DNA of 64,000 nucleotides from Streptomyces sp. DG2A-72 (GTDB lineage: Bacteria; Actinomycetota; Actinomycetes; Streptomycetales; Streptomycetaceae): the NCBI RefSeq assembly GCF_030499575.1, contig NZ_JASTLC010000001.1:992001-1056000 (forward strand), read 5' to 3'. Position numbers and translations under genes: made by a program. Below are positions 25,753 to 34,920 of the stretch, piece by piece; the first letter of the stretch is position 1; every line of letters begins with the position of its first letter. The notes under the pieces are model-generated. The model was not told the DNA's origin. It worked only from the letters and a program-made list of their open reading frames with translations, and made no database searches.

Positions 25753-26312
25753 GCCGCCGCCTCCGTCGTCTCGGTGCGAGCCTCGGCCGCCTGGGCGACC
25801 GCCTGCACGATCGACACATACGCTCCGCAGCGGCACAGGTTGCCGCTCATCCGCTCGCGGATCTCGTCGGCGGTCAGTGGCGGCGGTCCCGCCTCGGGCC
25901 TTACGTCGTCGGTGGCGGCGCTCGGCCACCCCGCCGCGTGTTCCTCGATCACCGCGACGGCCGAACAGATCTGGCCCGGCGTGCAGTAGCCGCACTGGTA
26001 GCCGTCGAGGTCGAGGAAGGCCTGCTGCACCGGGTGCAGCCGTTCGCCGTCGGCCAGGCCTTCGACGGTGGTGATCTCACGCCCCTCGACGGCCACCGCC
26101 AGCTGCAGACAGGAAACGGCTCGACGGCCGTCGGTCAGGACCGTGCAGGCACCGCATTGGCCCTGGTCACAGCCCTTCTTCGTGCCGGTGAGATCGAGGC
26201 GCTCACGCAGCGCGTCGAGCAGGGTGGTGCGGTGGTCGACGGAGAGCGTGTGTTTCTCGCCGTTGATGTTCAGGGTGATGGCGCTATACGTCGATGCGGG
26301 GGCTGGGGCCAT
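25749..26312 (-). CDS. [2Fe-2S] subunit of the PaoABC-like aldehyde oxidoreductase
   Basis: A 187-residue iron-sulfur subunit with both clusters of the family: C48, C53, C56 and C68 (GCDQGQCGAC ... C) in the plant-type ferredoxin domain, and C107, C110, C160 and C162 (QCGYCTPGQ and NLCRCGAY) in the helical domain. The spacer 130-147 between the last pairs is somewhat longer than usual (SAATDDVRPEAGPPPLTADE). It lacks the twin-arginine leader of E. coli PaoA, so the holoenzyme is predicted to be cytoplasmic. It is the first gene of the operon, with the TetR operators 147-190 bp upstream. Confidence 0.93.
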   Translation of the reverse strand: MAPAPASTYSAITLNINGEKHTLSVDHRTTLLDALRERLDLTGTKKGCDQGQCGACTVLTDGRRAVSCLQLAVAVEGREITTVEGLADGERLHPVQQAFLDLDGYQCGYCTPGQICSAVAVIEEHAAGWPSAATDDVRPEAGPPPLTADEIRERMSGNLCRCGAYVSIVQAVAQAAEARTETTEAAA

Positions 26313-26458
26313 GATCAGCCTTCTTTCACAGCTCCGGAGTGCGCCGAGAAGGCGGTCCGGCAGGCAGGCGTATAGGAAAATCCGGGGTGTCGGGAGGCAG
26401 AAGAGGCAGCGCAGCACGTGGCTGGATCGGTTCGGCCGCGGCTATGGTGGGATCCAAC

Positions 26459-26502
26459 CGGACAGCTGTCCGCTATCAGGAAACGTACCGGACACCTGTC
26501 CG
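26459..26502. promoter_or_regulatory. Pair of palindromic operators between the TetR gene and the aldehyde oxidoreductase operon
   Basis: CGGACAGCTGTCCG (26459-26472, a perfect 14-bp palindrome) and CGGACACCTGTCCG (26489-26502, one central mismatch) are spaced 30 bp centre to centre, about three helical turns. They lie 46-89 bp before the TetR start and 147 bp or more before the oxidoreductase start. The size and symmetry fit a TetR-family dimer site. Confidence 0.8.
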
Positions 26503-26547
26503 CTTAGCAAGGCCGGGCTCCTTGGCGAGCCCGCGAGGAGGCCACGG

Positions 26548-27135
26548 GTGAAGGAGAAGAAGGGCGCGCCGCTGCGCTCGGACGCGCAGCGCAATCGCGA
26601 GCGCATCCTGGAAGTGGCGCTCGTCGAGCTGACCCGCTCCGCCGATGCCCCGCTCAGCGCGATCGCCAAGAAGGCGGGCGTCGGACAGGGCACGTTCTAC
26701 CGGAACTTCCCCAACCGCGAGGCGCTCGTCCTGGAGATCTACCGCCACGAGATGCAGCAGGTCGCCGACTGCGCACACCAGTTGCTCGAGACACGGGAAC
26801 CCGACCGGGCGCTGCGGGACTGGATGGACCGGCTCGCTCAGTTCGCCATGGCCAAGGTCGGTCTGGCGGACGCGATCCGCCAGGCCACGAGTGCGCCCGG
26901 CGCCGCGGCGAAGCCCGATCACACCCCGGTGACCTCCGCGGCCGAACTCCTGCTCCGCGCCGCCGAGAAGTCCGGCACCATCCGCCCCGGCGTCACCGCG
27001 GACGACTTCATCCTCGCCATCTCCGGCCTGTTCGCGATGGACCCCCACAGCGACTGGGAGGCACGCGCCGCCCGCCTCTTCGACCTGGTCATGGACGGAC
27101 TGCGGGTGGGAGCGCCGGGACCGAAGGCCGGCTGA
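26548..27135 (+). CDS. TetR-family transcriptional regulator
   Basis: A 195-residue repressor; the GTG at 26548 has GGAGG 6 nt upstream. The N-terminal helix-turn-helix is RNRERILEVALVELTRSADAPLSAIAKKAGVGQGTFYRNFPNRE split over residues 15-58, with the TFYRNFPNREALV recognition-helix signature. The C-terminal ligand domain (AELLLRAAEKSGTIRPGVTADDFILAISGLF) is of the AefR/SMc02837-like kind. Divergent placement and the twin palindromes make it the likely repressor of the aldehyde oxidoreductase operon and of itself; an aromatic aldehyde or acid would be the natural inducer. Confidence 0.92.
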   Translation: MKEKKGAPLRSDAQRNRERILEVALVELTRSADAPLSAIAKKAGVGQGTFYRNFPNREALVLEIYRHEMQQVADCAHQLLETREPDRALRDWMDRLAQFAMAKVGLADAIRQATSAPGAAAKPDHTPVTSAAELLLRAAEKSGTIRPGVTADDFILAISGLFAMDPHSDWEARAARLFDLVMDGLRVGAPGPKAG

Positions 27136-27209
27136 ACAGGGCGCGACAGAGGCGATGTTGGCGTGCCCCGCCGGTCGAGCGGCCCGTCAGAATCGGGACA
27201 CATCAGTGC

Positions 27210-30104
27210 ATGACGAGAATTTTGCACTCTGCGTATATTGAGGGTATGCACGGGCGGATGGCCATACTCCGCGCCATCGACGACGACGTGGCCGTGACAG
27301 AGGCGCTGCGTCTCGCCCTGGAGCACGCTGTCGCCGAGCTCGGCGGGGTCGGCGGCCTGATCCACGTGGGCGGGCCCGAGGGCCTGCGCGGACTGCATCT
27401 GCTGGTGAGCAGCGGGCTGCCCCCGGCACTGACCGAACCCTGGGAGCGCGTCCCGGACACCGGGGACCTGCCCCCGGCGCGTGCCGTGCGCGAGGGGACA
27501 CGCTGCTGGCTGCCCGCCGAACCCGCCCCCGACGTCGGCGGACGGCCCGGCGCGGACCGCGGTGTGGCCACCGTTCCGCTGCCCGGACCGGACGGACCGC
27601 TCGGCGCGCTCACCGTCCTGACCGCCGTACACCATGCCCCCCGCCCCACCCAGTGGACCCTCCTGCACGCCATCGCCGCCTGGGTCGCCGGACGGCTGGA
27701 CCGTCCCCTGCTGCTGCCCAAGGAGCCCTCACCGCGTGAGCGGCAGCCCGGAGCCCTGCTGCGACAGGCGCTCGATGCCGTGCACGTCGGCTCCTGGGAG
27801 TGGACCATGACCACCGAGGAGGTCGATCTGGACCAGGCCGGACTGACCGTGCTCGGCTTCGAACCGGGCGAATTCGACGGACGGGCCGAGACCTGGATGA
27901 ACCTCGTCCACCCCGACGACCGGCCGCTCGTGACCGCCGAGGTCGCCAAGGCGCTGCGCGAGCGGACCTCCTACGGCACCGAGTACCGGGTGCAGCGCCC
28001 GGACGGCACGATCGGCTGGGTCCAGGTCCGTGGCCGGGTGAAGCTGGCGGACACCGGACAACCGGTCGGCATGGTCGGCACCGTATGGGACACCACCGAG
28101 TCCCGCAGCGCCCGCGACGCGATCAGCCGCGCCCTGCGGCACATGAGCGACGGCTTCCTCACCCTCGACCACCAGTGGCGGATCACCTTCCTGAATGAGG
28201 AGGCCGAGCGGGTCCTCGGCGCCGGGCAGGAGCTGATCGGCCGACTGGTGTGGGACCTCACCGCACTGCGGGTTCCCGGGCTGCGGGCGCTGTGCGAGGA
28301 GGCGGTCGCAAGGTCCACGCCCTCAGGTCTCGACCTGCTGGCCCCCGGCACCGGGCGCTGGTGCCATCTGCGGCTGGTCCCGCTCCCCGACGGCCTCGCC
28401 TTCTTCCTCACCGACATCCACGAAAAGCGCGTACGGGAGACCGAACGTGAGGCCGCCGCCCGCGCCCAGGCCGACCGCGCCGCCCGCATCGGCGAACTGA
28501 CGGCGGCGCTCGCCAAGGCGATCAGCTCGCAGGACGTCGTGGACGCGGTCGCCCGCCATGTGCTGCCGCCGTTCGGCGCGGCCGGGCTGATGATGCAGGT
28601 CATCGAGGACGAGCGGACCCGGGTCGTCGGCAGCGTCGGCTACTCCCAGGAGTTCATCGACCTGGTCGACCACCTTCCCGTTACGGGACGCAGCGCGGTC
28701 ACGGACGCGCTCTTCAGCCGCACTCCGCAGTTCTTCTCCTCCCCGCAGGAGTACGCGGCCCGCTACCCGGCACTGGCCGGGCAGCCCGCGGCGGGTTCCA
28801 AGGCGGCCTGGGCGTTCCTGCCGCTGATCGCCTCGGACCACCCGGTCGGGGTGTGCGTGATCTCCTTCGAGCAGCCACGCCGCTTCACCGGCGAGGAACG
28901 CACGCTGCTGGTCGCGATCAGCGGCCTGGTCGCCCACGCCCTGGAGCGGGCCCGCCTCTTCGACGCCGAGCACATCCGCGCCCAGGAACTGCAGCGCGGT
29001 CTGCTCCCCCGGACGCTGCCGCCGCTGCCCGCGTGCACGTCCGCGGCGCGCTATCTGCCGGCCCGGCAGGGCATGGACGTGGGCGGCGACTGGTACGACA
29101 TCATCCCGCTCTCCGGCGACCGGGTCGCCCTCGTCATCGGCGACGTGATGGGCCACGGACTGCCCCAGGCGGCCACCATGGGACGGCTGCGCACCGCCGT
29201 CCACACGCTGGCGGATCTGGAACTGCCGCCCGACGAGATCCTGGCCCACCTCAACGACGTCGTCTCCGAACTCGGCGACGACTCCTACGCCACCTGCCTG
29301 TACGGGGTGTACGACCCGACGACCGGCGTGTGCGCCTTCGGCTGCGCCGGGCATCCGCCGCCCGCCGTCGTGCGGCCGGACGACACGGTCGAGTTCCCGG
29401 CGGTGGCCTCGGATCCCCCGCTGGGCGCCGCCGACCCGCCCTTCGAGAGCGTCGAGGTCGCCCTGCCGGAGGACTCCGTGCTCGTGCTGTACACCGACGG
29501 CCTGATCGAGTCCGCCAGCCGGGACATCGACGCGGGCATGGCCCATCTCGCGCGGCTGCTCGGCGGGGCCGACGCGGACGACCTCGACCGGCTCTGCGAG
29601 CGGCTCACCTCGGGTCTGGTCCCGGCACAGCAGCAGTCCGCCGACGACGCGGCCCTGCTGGTGGTGCGGGTGCACCGGCTGCCGCCCGAAGCGGTCGCCG
29701 TGTGGCCGCTGACCGCGGAGCCACAGGCGGCCGGCGAGGCACGCAAGCTGGTCCGGGCGCAGCTGTCCGAGTGGGGCCTGGACGATCTGGCGATGACGAC
29801 GGAACTGCTGGTCAGCGAACTGGTGGGCAACGTCGTACGGCATGCCAAGGGCCCGGTCGTGCTCCGTCTGCTGCGCAGCCGCACCCTGATCTGCGAGGTC
29901 TCCGACGGCAGCCTCACCACCCCCCGGATCCGCCGGGCGTCCGAAACGGACGAGGGCGGCCGGGGCCTGCAACTGGTCGCGGCCCTCTCCCAGCGGTGGG
30001 GCGCCCGCTACACCGGGACCGGCAAGTGCATCTGGACCGAACAGGCACTGACCGGCCCCGACTCCCCCGCCGCCCTGCTGACCTTCTTCGACCAGGTGGC
30101 ATGA
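27210..30104 (+). CDS. GAF-PAS-PAS-GAF-SpoIIE phosphatase-HATPase sensor protein
   Basis: A 964-residue cytoplasmic signalling protein. Domain order: GAF-like (about 10-175), PAS with SWEWTMTTEEVDLDQAGLTVLG and FDGRAETWMNLVHPDDR (190-300), a second PAS (305-405, RITFLNEEAERVLGAGQEL), GAF (430-600), PP2C/SpoIIE serine phosphatase (625-815: GGDWYDIIPLSGDR, VIGDVMGHGLPQAA, LYTDGLIESASRD), and a C-terminal RsbW-type HATPase (835-950: ELLVSELVGNVVRHA, EGGRGLQLV). Phosphatase metal ligands are complete. Such proteins dephosphorylate anti-anti-sigma factors; having kinase-fold and phosphatase on one chain would let one protein set the phosphorylation state of a STAS partner. No STAS or sigma gene is adjacent. 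A shorter start at the ATG 27246 is possible. Confidence 0.9.
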   Translation: MTRILHSAYIEGMHGRMAILRAIDDDVAVTEALRLALEHAVAELGGVGGLIHVGGPEGLRGLHLLVSSGLPPALTEPWERVPDTGDLPPARAVREGTRCWLPAEPAPDVGGRPGADRGVATVPLPGPDGPLGALTVLTAVHHAPRPTQWTLLHAIAAWVAGRLDRPLLLPKEPSPRERQPGALLRQALDAVHVGSWEWTMTTEEVDLDQAGLTVLGFEPGEFDGRAETWMNLVHPDDRPLVTAEVAKALRERTSYGTEYRVQRPDGTIGWVQVRGRVKLADTGQPVGMVGTVWDTTESRSARDAISRALRHMSDGFLTLDHQWRITFLNEEAERVLGAGQELIGRLVWDLTALRVPGLRALCEEAVARSTPSGLDLLAPGTGRWCHLRLVPLPDGLAFFLTDIHEKRVRETEREAAARAQADRAARIGELTAALAKAISSQDVVDAVARHVLPPFGAAGLMMQVIEDERTRVVGSVGYSQEFIDLVDHLPVTGRSAVTDALFSRTPQFFSSPQEYAARYPALAGQPAAGSKAAWAFLPLIASDHPVGVCVISFEQPRRFTGEERTLLVAISGLVAHALERARLFDAEHIRAQELQRGLLPRTLPPLPACTSAARYLPARQGMDVGGDWYDIIPLSGDRVALVIGDVMGHGLPQAATMGRLRTAVHTLADLELPPDEILAHLNDVVSELGDDSYATCLYGVYDPTTGVCAFGCAGHPPPAVVRPDDTVEFPAVASDPPLGAADPPFESVEVALPEDSVLVLYTDGLIESASRDIDAGMAHLARLLGGADADDLDRLCERLTSGLVPAQQQSADDAALLVVRVHRLPPEAVAVWPLTAEPQAAGEARKLVRAQLSEWGLDDLAMTTELLVSELVGNVVRHAKGPVVLRLLRSRTLICEVSDGSLTTPRIRRASETDEGGRGLQLVAALSQRWGARYTGTGKCIWTEQALTGPDSPAALLTFFDQVA

Positions 30105-30126
30105 GAGGCGGCACGCGCCACCACGC

Positions 30127-30351
30127 TCAGGCCGCGGCGGCCCGTGCGCCCCGCGCCACGTCGAAGCCCGCCTCGACGATCGCGCTGCGCACCGCGTCCT
30201 CGCCGAACTGCTCCCCTCGTACGATCACCCGGCCGACCCGCACATCGACGTCGACCTCGGTGACGCCGGGTACCGCCACCACCTCTTCGGTGACGCTCGC
30301 CGCGCAGTGGCCGCAGCTCATGCCGATGACGGTGTACTGCTTCTCGGCCAT
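30127..30351 (-). CDS. copZ: Heavy-metal-associated domain protein, CopZ-type copper chaperone
   Basis: A 74-residue single HMA domain (ferredoxin-like fold) with the metal-binding motif MSCGHC at residues 11-16 and the family pattern VTEVDVDVRVGRVIVRGEQF and AIVEAGFDV. It delivers Cu(I) to a P1B-type ATPase or CsoR. No copper ATPase or CsoR box is visible nearby, so it is an orphan in this window. The ATG is preceded by AGGAGTACC-like bases (reading leftwards). Confidence 0.85.
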   Translation of the reverse strand: MAEKQYTVIGMSCGHCAASVTEEVVAVPGVTEVDVDVRVGRVIVRGEQFGEDAVRSAIVEAGFDVARGARAAAA

Positions 30352-30452
30352 GGCAGGTACTCCTGTCGTCCGGGATCGGTGTGCCCTGAGGTACGCGACC
30401 GGGACGGGTGATGTTCAACGCCCTTACGGAGAAGGCCGGTTGAGGACGGCCC

Positions 30453-31070
30453 TCACCCCGCACCGCCCAGCGGCACGAACGCCAGCTCCTGCCAGCGGAT
30501 CTCGTGCTGCTTGCGGTCCTGGACAGCCTCCACGAGCCGTGCGCCGTCCACGGTCAGCGTGGCCCGCCGGCCCGAGGCGCTGCGCAGCCTGCTCTGCAGG
30601 AGCCGCGAGTCGCCGAGTGCGGTGCCGTAGGCGAGCGAGATCCTCGGGCGTTCGTCCTCGTAGTCGTCGGCATCCTCGCCGAACACCTCCACGACGGCGT
30701 CCCTGGCCTGGTGCCGCAGCTCCTGGAACTCGTCCTCGGGAGCGATGTCGAGCAGGACACCGCACCGGCCGGCCACCGCCGTGCCCACCGTCACCGTGAA
30801 GGGGGGCACCGCGCCGAGCCGTTCCCGCAACCGGCCTTCGAACAGGGCGAGTTCCGGTCCGGTCACCTCGCTCGCGGGCCGGTCGTCGACGACGGCCAGC
30901 GTCTCGTGCAGCCACTCGTCCTTGACCGGCGAGACGAACCCGAACCGGGCGAGGACCGGGCGATAGTTGTCGGTCACCGGTTTGATCTCGGGGAGCCGCG
31001 GGACGAAGTCCACCCTGAGCTTGGTCCACCCGTCGGGCCAGAGCCTCGCCCCCCTGAGATACCGGTCCAT
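30453..31070 (-). CDS. 2H-phosphoesterase-like (2'-5' RNA ligase fold) protein
   Basis: A 205-residue protein starting at MDRYLRGARLWPDG, with GAGGGAG 5 nt upstream; the frame is open further upstream but without a better site. The first motif of the two-histidine phosphoesterases, HETL, is present (WLHETLAVVDD). The second, expected as H-x-S/T-x-x-Y before LAYG, reads RISLAYG, so the second catalytic histidine is replaced by arginine. Also visible are FVPRLPEIKP and a C-terminal hydrophobic strand EIRWQELAFVPLG. It may bind RNA or cyclic phosphates without cleaving, or be an odd subfamily. The assignment rests on motif pattern only. Confidence 0.6.
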   Translation of the reverse strand: MDRYLRGARLWPDGWTKLRVDFVPRLPEIKPVTDNYRPVLARFGFVSPVKDEWLHETLAVVDDRPASEVTGPELALFEGRLRERLGAVPPFTVTVGTAVAGRCGVLLDIAPEDEFQELRHQARDAVVEVFGEDADDYEDERPRISLAYGTALGDSRLLQSRLRSASGRRATLTVDGARLVEAVQDRKQHEIRWQELAFVPLGGAG

Positions 31071-31589
31071 GAAACTCCCTCTCATCCAGCCGAGTCGACG
31101 CCTTTCGTACCGCCCACCCGGTGCCGCGATCGACCACGCCCGGGTACGGCTCACGGCAGTCTGCCGCACCCGGGGCTTCGGTGGGTAACCGCCGCAGTAC
31201 CGGGAGTCGTCACCGAATGCCCCCCGGTTGACCGGAACTTGGTGCTTGAGCACACCGAGCCCCAGCGCGCTCGCGCAGGTCAGCAGGGTTTCGCCAGTGG
31301 CAGCGACTCGGGCGGAGAGGTCAGCCGTCCGCGATACGACGCGAGTTGACGTCGCGGGAGTCGCGGATCAGGCGTGTACACCCGTCGGCCACGTCCGGTA
31401 CCTTGACCTCCTGAATCGGGTCTGCCGACGCGCCGGTGGCTGGGTAGCGCCTGCCGTACACCTGTGCCGCCTCGCCAACTTCGCCGCTTGGCGGCCCTGT
31501 CGGGGGCGACTCAGGCACACGCGCGTGGGTGGCGGTGACGGCCGCGCCGGTGGGCCCGGGTGCTCTTCGGAGCAGCGGCGGAAGCAGCG
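31071..31589. other. Gene-free stretch
   Basis: No convincing coding frame, RNA or repeat is seen here. The stretch separates the 2H-like gene from a transporter relic and is probably decayed coding sequence. Confidence 0.5.
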
Positions 31590-31785
31590 GCTGCCGTGGC
31601 ACCTCTCCCTGCGCACCCGCCATGTCTGGTTCTCCGCGGCGCTTTTCGCCGCTATGGCGCTGCTCTTCGTCGGTGCCCGACCGGTCTCGCTGCCCGCCGC
31701 CGTCGCGGTGGCGAGCATGACGGTGGCGCCGTACATGATCACCCTGTACGCCCCGACCGAGGGTCTCGCCCCCGCAGAACGTGAC
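31590..31785 (+). pseudogene. Remnant of an MFS transporter C-terminal part
   Basis: One frame reads SLRTRHVWFSAALFAAMALL, then RPVSLPAAVAVASMTVAPYM and ITLYAPTEGLAPAER, closely matching the last transmembrane helices and the APYMITLF..TERLAP loop of drug-exporter-type MFS proteins. There is no start, no earlier helices and no end: the similarity breaks exactly where the GH65 gene's stop region begins (31787). The fragment is about 65 codons. Confidence 0.7.
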
Positions 31786-31786
31786 A

Positions 31787-34165
31787 TCACCCCGGCAGCA
31801 CCAGCCGACGCATCTCGCCCGGCTGGACGGACACCGTGCGGTCCGGCAGGCGGACGTCGATCGGGTCGCGGTCGGACGGGGGCACCGTGATCTCCAGCCG
31901 CTCGTGTTCCAGCCGTAGCCGGATGCCCCAGTGGCCCTGGTAGTGGATGGCGAAGCCGTACGAGGACAGCTCCGGCAGCGGCACCGGGTCGAGGCACAGC
32001 GCCCCGCCACGGGTCTCCAGTCCGGTCAGTCCGCGCTGGACGAGGTCGAGGGTGCCGGCCATGGCGCCGAGGTGGATGCCCTCGCCGGTGGTGCCGCCCT
32101 GCAGGTCGGCGATGTCGCCGCGCAGCGCCTCCTGGCAGAACATCCAGGCCTCCGCGCGCCGGGCCCGGGCCAGCACCCAGCCGTGGACCAGGCCGCTGAG
32201 GGTCGACCCGTGGCTGGTGCGCCGCAGGTAGTAGTCGACCGTGCGCCGCCAGGTGTCCTGGTCCAGCCGGTGGCCCAACCGGCTGAAGATTCCTTGGAGT
32301 TCGGCCGGTGAGAAGAGGTACCCGAGCATCAGCACATCGGCCTGCTTGGACGCCTGGTAGCGGTTGACGGTGTCGCCCTCCGCCTCCAGGATCCGGTCCA
32401 GGCGCCGGATGTCGCCGTAGCGCTTGCGGTAGCCGTCCCAGTCGAGTTCGGCGAGGTCGCCGTAGCCCTCGAACTGGCTGATGACACCCCGGTGGAAGGG
32501 CACATGGAGGGTGCGCGACACCTCCTCCCACTGCTCCCTCTCGCCGCCGTCCAGGCCGGTGCGTTCGAGGAGTTCACGGCGGCGGGGTTCGGGCAGGGCA
32601 CGCAGCACCTCCAGGGTGCGGGTGAGCACCCATGCGGCGGTGACGTTGGTGTACGCGTTGTCGTCGAGGCCGGGCCGCTTCGCGTCGGGGTAGGCGTCGT
32701 GGTACTCGTCGGGCCCGACCACGCCCCGGATGCGATACCGGCCCAGGCCCTCGTCGTACACGGCCGAGTCCGCCCAGTAGCGGGCGATCTGCAGCAGCAT
32801 CTCGGCGCCCTTGGTGTGCAGGAACTCGGCGTCGCCGCTCGCCTCGCAGTACTGCCACACGTTGTACGCGATCGCCGAGCCGACGTGGTGCTGAAGGCGG
32901 GAGTGGTCCGGCAGCCAGCGCCCCGAGCGCGGGTTGAGGTGCAGTTCCTGGGTCTCCTCCCGCCCGTTGCTGCCGCTCTGCCACGGATAGAGCGCACCGC
33001 GCCGCCCGGTCGCGCGGGCGGCGGCACGGGCCTGGTCCATGCGCCGGTGGCGGTAGCCGAGCAGGGCCCGGGACACCTCCGGGAAGTGCAGGTTCAGATA
33101 CGGCAGCACGAACAGCTCGTCCCAGAAGACGTGCCCCCGGTACGCCTCACCGTGCAGTCCCCGGGCGGGCACGCCCACGTCCAGGTCGGCGGTGTGCGGC
33201 GAGAGGGTCTGCAGGACGTGGAAGAGGTGCAGCCGGAGAATGCGGCCCGCGGCCCCGGGGACGTCGATCTCGGCCCGCCGCCACAGCTGGTCCCAGGCCG
33301 TGCGGTGGGTCTTCAGCAGGTCGTCGAAGCCGGAGGCCGCGTCCACCCGGTCGACAGCGGCGTCCAGCGGATCGCTGATCGCGGGGTCGCGGGAGGTGTG
33401 CAGGGCGACCGTCTTGTCCACGGTGGCGGTACGGCCGGGAATCAGGTCGAGGCGGATCCGCTGGACGGCTCGGGAGACCTCCAGCCGCTCGGTCACCGGG
33501 ACGTCGGCGGTCAGGCGGGCCGCCATGCCGATCCGGATGTCCGAGGTACGGGTCCGGCAGCGCAGCCAGACCCTGTCGGGTGCGGAACTCCCGGTGTGCA
33601 CATGGGTCAGATGGTGGCCGTCCAGATCGCGGTAGCGCGTGACCCCGGAGTTGGTGACGCCCCCGTCGAGCGCCGCCTCGACGTCGAGGGCACCGGCGAA
33701 GCCTTCGGCGGTGAACTCGGTGCGCAGGACCGCCAGATGGGGGTCGGCCATGTCCACGAACCGCTGCTGCCGTACGAACAGGGTCTTGCCCTCCGCCAGC
33801 GTGTACCGCGTCAGCCGCTCCAGCAGCCCCGAGTCGAGGTGCAGCACCTGTCGGTGGTCGAGGACCGTCGCCGTGTCGGGTGCGAGCCACCGCCCGCCGG
33901 GGCGGCGGAAGCGCAGCGACAGCCAGTTCGGCAGGTTGACCATGTCCTCGTTCTCGACGCGGCGCCCCGCGACGTCCGAGGTGAGCCGGTTGTAGCAGCC
34001 GGCCACATACGTGCCCGGGTAGTGCACCTCGTCGGCCGTGCACTCCGGGAACGCGCCACGGGTGGCGAAGTATCCGTTGCCCAGCGTGCACAGCGACTCC
34101 CTGAGCCGTTCGTCCGCTGCTTCGTAGCCGTCGTACTCCCAGGTCCAGGACGTCGCTGCCGTCAC
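31787..34165 (-). CDS. GH65 disaccharide phosphorylase (maltose/kojibiose/trehalose phosphorylase type)
   Basis: A 792-residue cytoplasmic enzyme with the GH65 layout: N-terminal beta-sandwich (LCTLGNGYFATRGAFPEC, NLPNWLSLRF), linker helices, the (alpha/alpha)6 barrel with GEAYRGHVFWDELFVLPYL and the catalytic-acid motif GVVGPDEYHDAYPDA, QASKQADVLMLGYLF, and the phosphate-binding HGSTLSGLVHGW segment, then a short beta C-domain. It would convert an alpha-glucosyl disaccharide plus phosphate into beta-glucose 1-phosphate and glucose. The exact disaccharide cannot be read from the motifs. It overlaps the HAD mutase gene by 4 bp (ATGA). Confidence 0.92.
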   Translation of the reverse strand: MTAATSWTWEYDGYEAADERLRESLCTLGNGYFATRGAFPECTADEVHYPGTYVAGCYNRLTSDVAGRRVENEDMVNLPNWLSLRFRRPGGRWLAPDTATVLDHRQVLHLDSGLLERLTRYTLAEGKTLFVRQQRFVDMADPHLAVLRTEFTAEGFAGALDVEAALDGGVTNSGVTRYRDLDGHHLTHVHTGSSAPDRVWLRCRTRTSDIRIGMAARLTADVPVTERLEVSRAVQRIRLDLIPGRTATVDKTVALHTSRDPAISDPLDAAVDRVDAASGFDDLLKTHRTAWDQLWRRAEIDVPGAAGRILRLHLFHVLQTLSPHTADLDVGVPARGLHGEAYRGHVFWDELFVLPYLNLHFPEVSRALLGYRHRRMDQARAAARATGRRGALYPWQSGSNGREETQELHLNPRSGRWLPDHSRLQHHVGSAIAYNVWQYCEASGDAEFLHTKGAEMLLQIARYWADSAVYDEGLGRYRIRGVVGPDEYHDAYPDAKRPGLDDNAYTNVTAAWVLTRTLEVLRALPEPRRRELLERTGLDGGEREQWEEVSRTLHVPFHRGVISQFEGYGDLAELDWDGYRKRYGDIRRLDRILEAEGDTVNRYQASKQADVLMLGYLFSPAELQGIFSRLGHRLDQDTWRRTVDYYLRRTSHGSTLSGLVHGWVLARARRAEAWMFCQEALRGDIADLQGGTTGEGIHLGAMAGTLDLVQRGLTGLETRGGALCLDPVPLPELSSYGFAIHYQGHWGIRLRLEHERLEITVPPSDRDPIDVRLPDRTVSVQPGEMRRLVLPG

Positions 34166-34920
34166 CGCGGTGCTCCTTCCACGAGCAGTTCTGCCAGATC
34201 TCGTACGACGATGTCGGCGCCGTGCCGCAGCAGTCTCGCGCCGGTGTCCGCACCGGCGGCCCGGTCCACGCCGACGACGAGTGCGAACGCACCCCGACGC
34301 CCCGCTTCCACCCCGGCCAGCGCGTCCTCCACGACAGCGGTGTGCCCGGCGGGGACGCCGAGCCGGCGGGCCGCCTCCAGGAAGAGGTCGGGCTCGGGTT
34401 TGCCGGCGAGCCCCAGCCGGGCCGCCTCACCGCCGTCCACCAGGGCGTCGAAGAGGTCCCGGACTCCGGCCCGGGTGAGCAGTTCACCCGCGTGCCGGGA
34501 CGCCGAGGCCGCCGCCACGGGTACCCCGGCCTCGCGCAGGGCACGCACCAGCCGGACCGTCCCGGGGTAGGCGTCGACACCGTGGGTGCGCAGCCGCTCG
34601 GTGAAGAGGCGCTCCTTGTCCGCGGCGACGGCCTGTACGGTCCCGTCGGATGTGTCGAGCCCGCGGGAGGCGAGGAAGGCGGCGGCACCGTCGAGTCGGG
34701 ACTTGCCGTCCACGTGCCGCAGGTAGTCGTCCCGGGGATCGAAGGGGCGCCGCTGGTCCGGGTCCTCGGGCGGGTGCTGACGCAGGTAGGCGTCGAAGGC
34801 GGTCCGCCAGGCGGCGGCGTGCACCCGGGCCGAGTCGGTGATCACTCCGTCCGTGTCGAAGACGACGGCCCGCACGTCCCGCAGTGCGGGTGCGAGCGCG
34901 GGGTGGGTCGGGTCGGTCAT
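34162..34920 (-). CDS. HAD-family beta-phosphoglucomutase-like protein
   Basis: A 252-residue HAD hydrolase of the beta-PGM group: motif I VVFDTDGVITDSARVH (nucleophile D and acid/base D two residues on), the cap domain with DGKSRLDGAAAFLASRG, motif II AAASASRHA, motif III Lys in LGLAGKPEPDLFLEAARRLG and motif IV VVEDALAGVEAGRRG. It should isomerise beta-glucose 1-phosphate to glucose 6-phosphate, completing the path opened by the GH65 phosphorylase encoded in the same operon. The start at 34920 is 90 bp from the divergent archease gene. Confidence 0.92.
   Translation of the reverse strand: MTDPTHPALAPALRDVRAVVFDTDGVITDSARVHAAAWRTAFDAYLRQHPPEDPDQRRPFDPRDDYLRHVDGKSRLDGAAAFLASRGLDTSDGTVQAVAADKERLFTERLRTHGVDAYPGTVRLVRALREAGVPVAAASASRHAGELLTRAGVRDLFDALVDGGEAARLGLAGKPEPDLFLEAARRLGVPAGHTAVVEDALAGVEAGRRGAFALVVGVDRAAGADTGARLLRHGADIVVRDLAELLVEGAPR

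Noticed and set aside
32492..34570. 692-codon plus-strand frame opposite the GH65 gene
   Set aside because: No motif; antisense to a complete GH65 enzyme.
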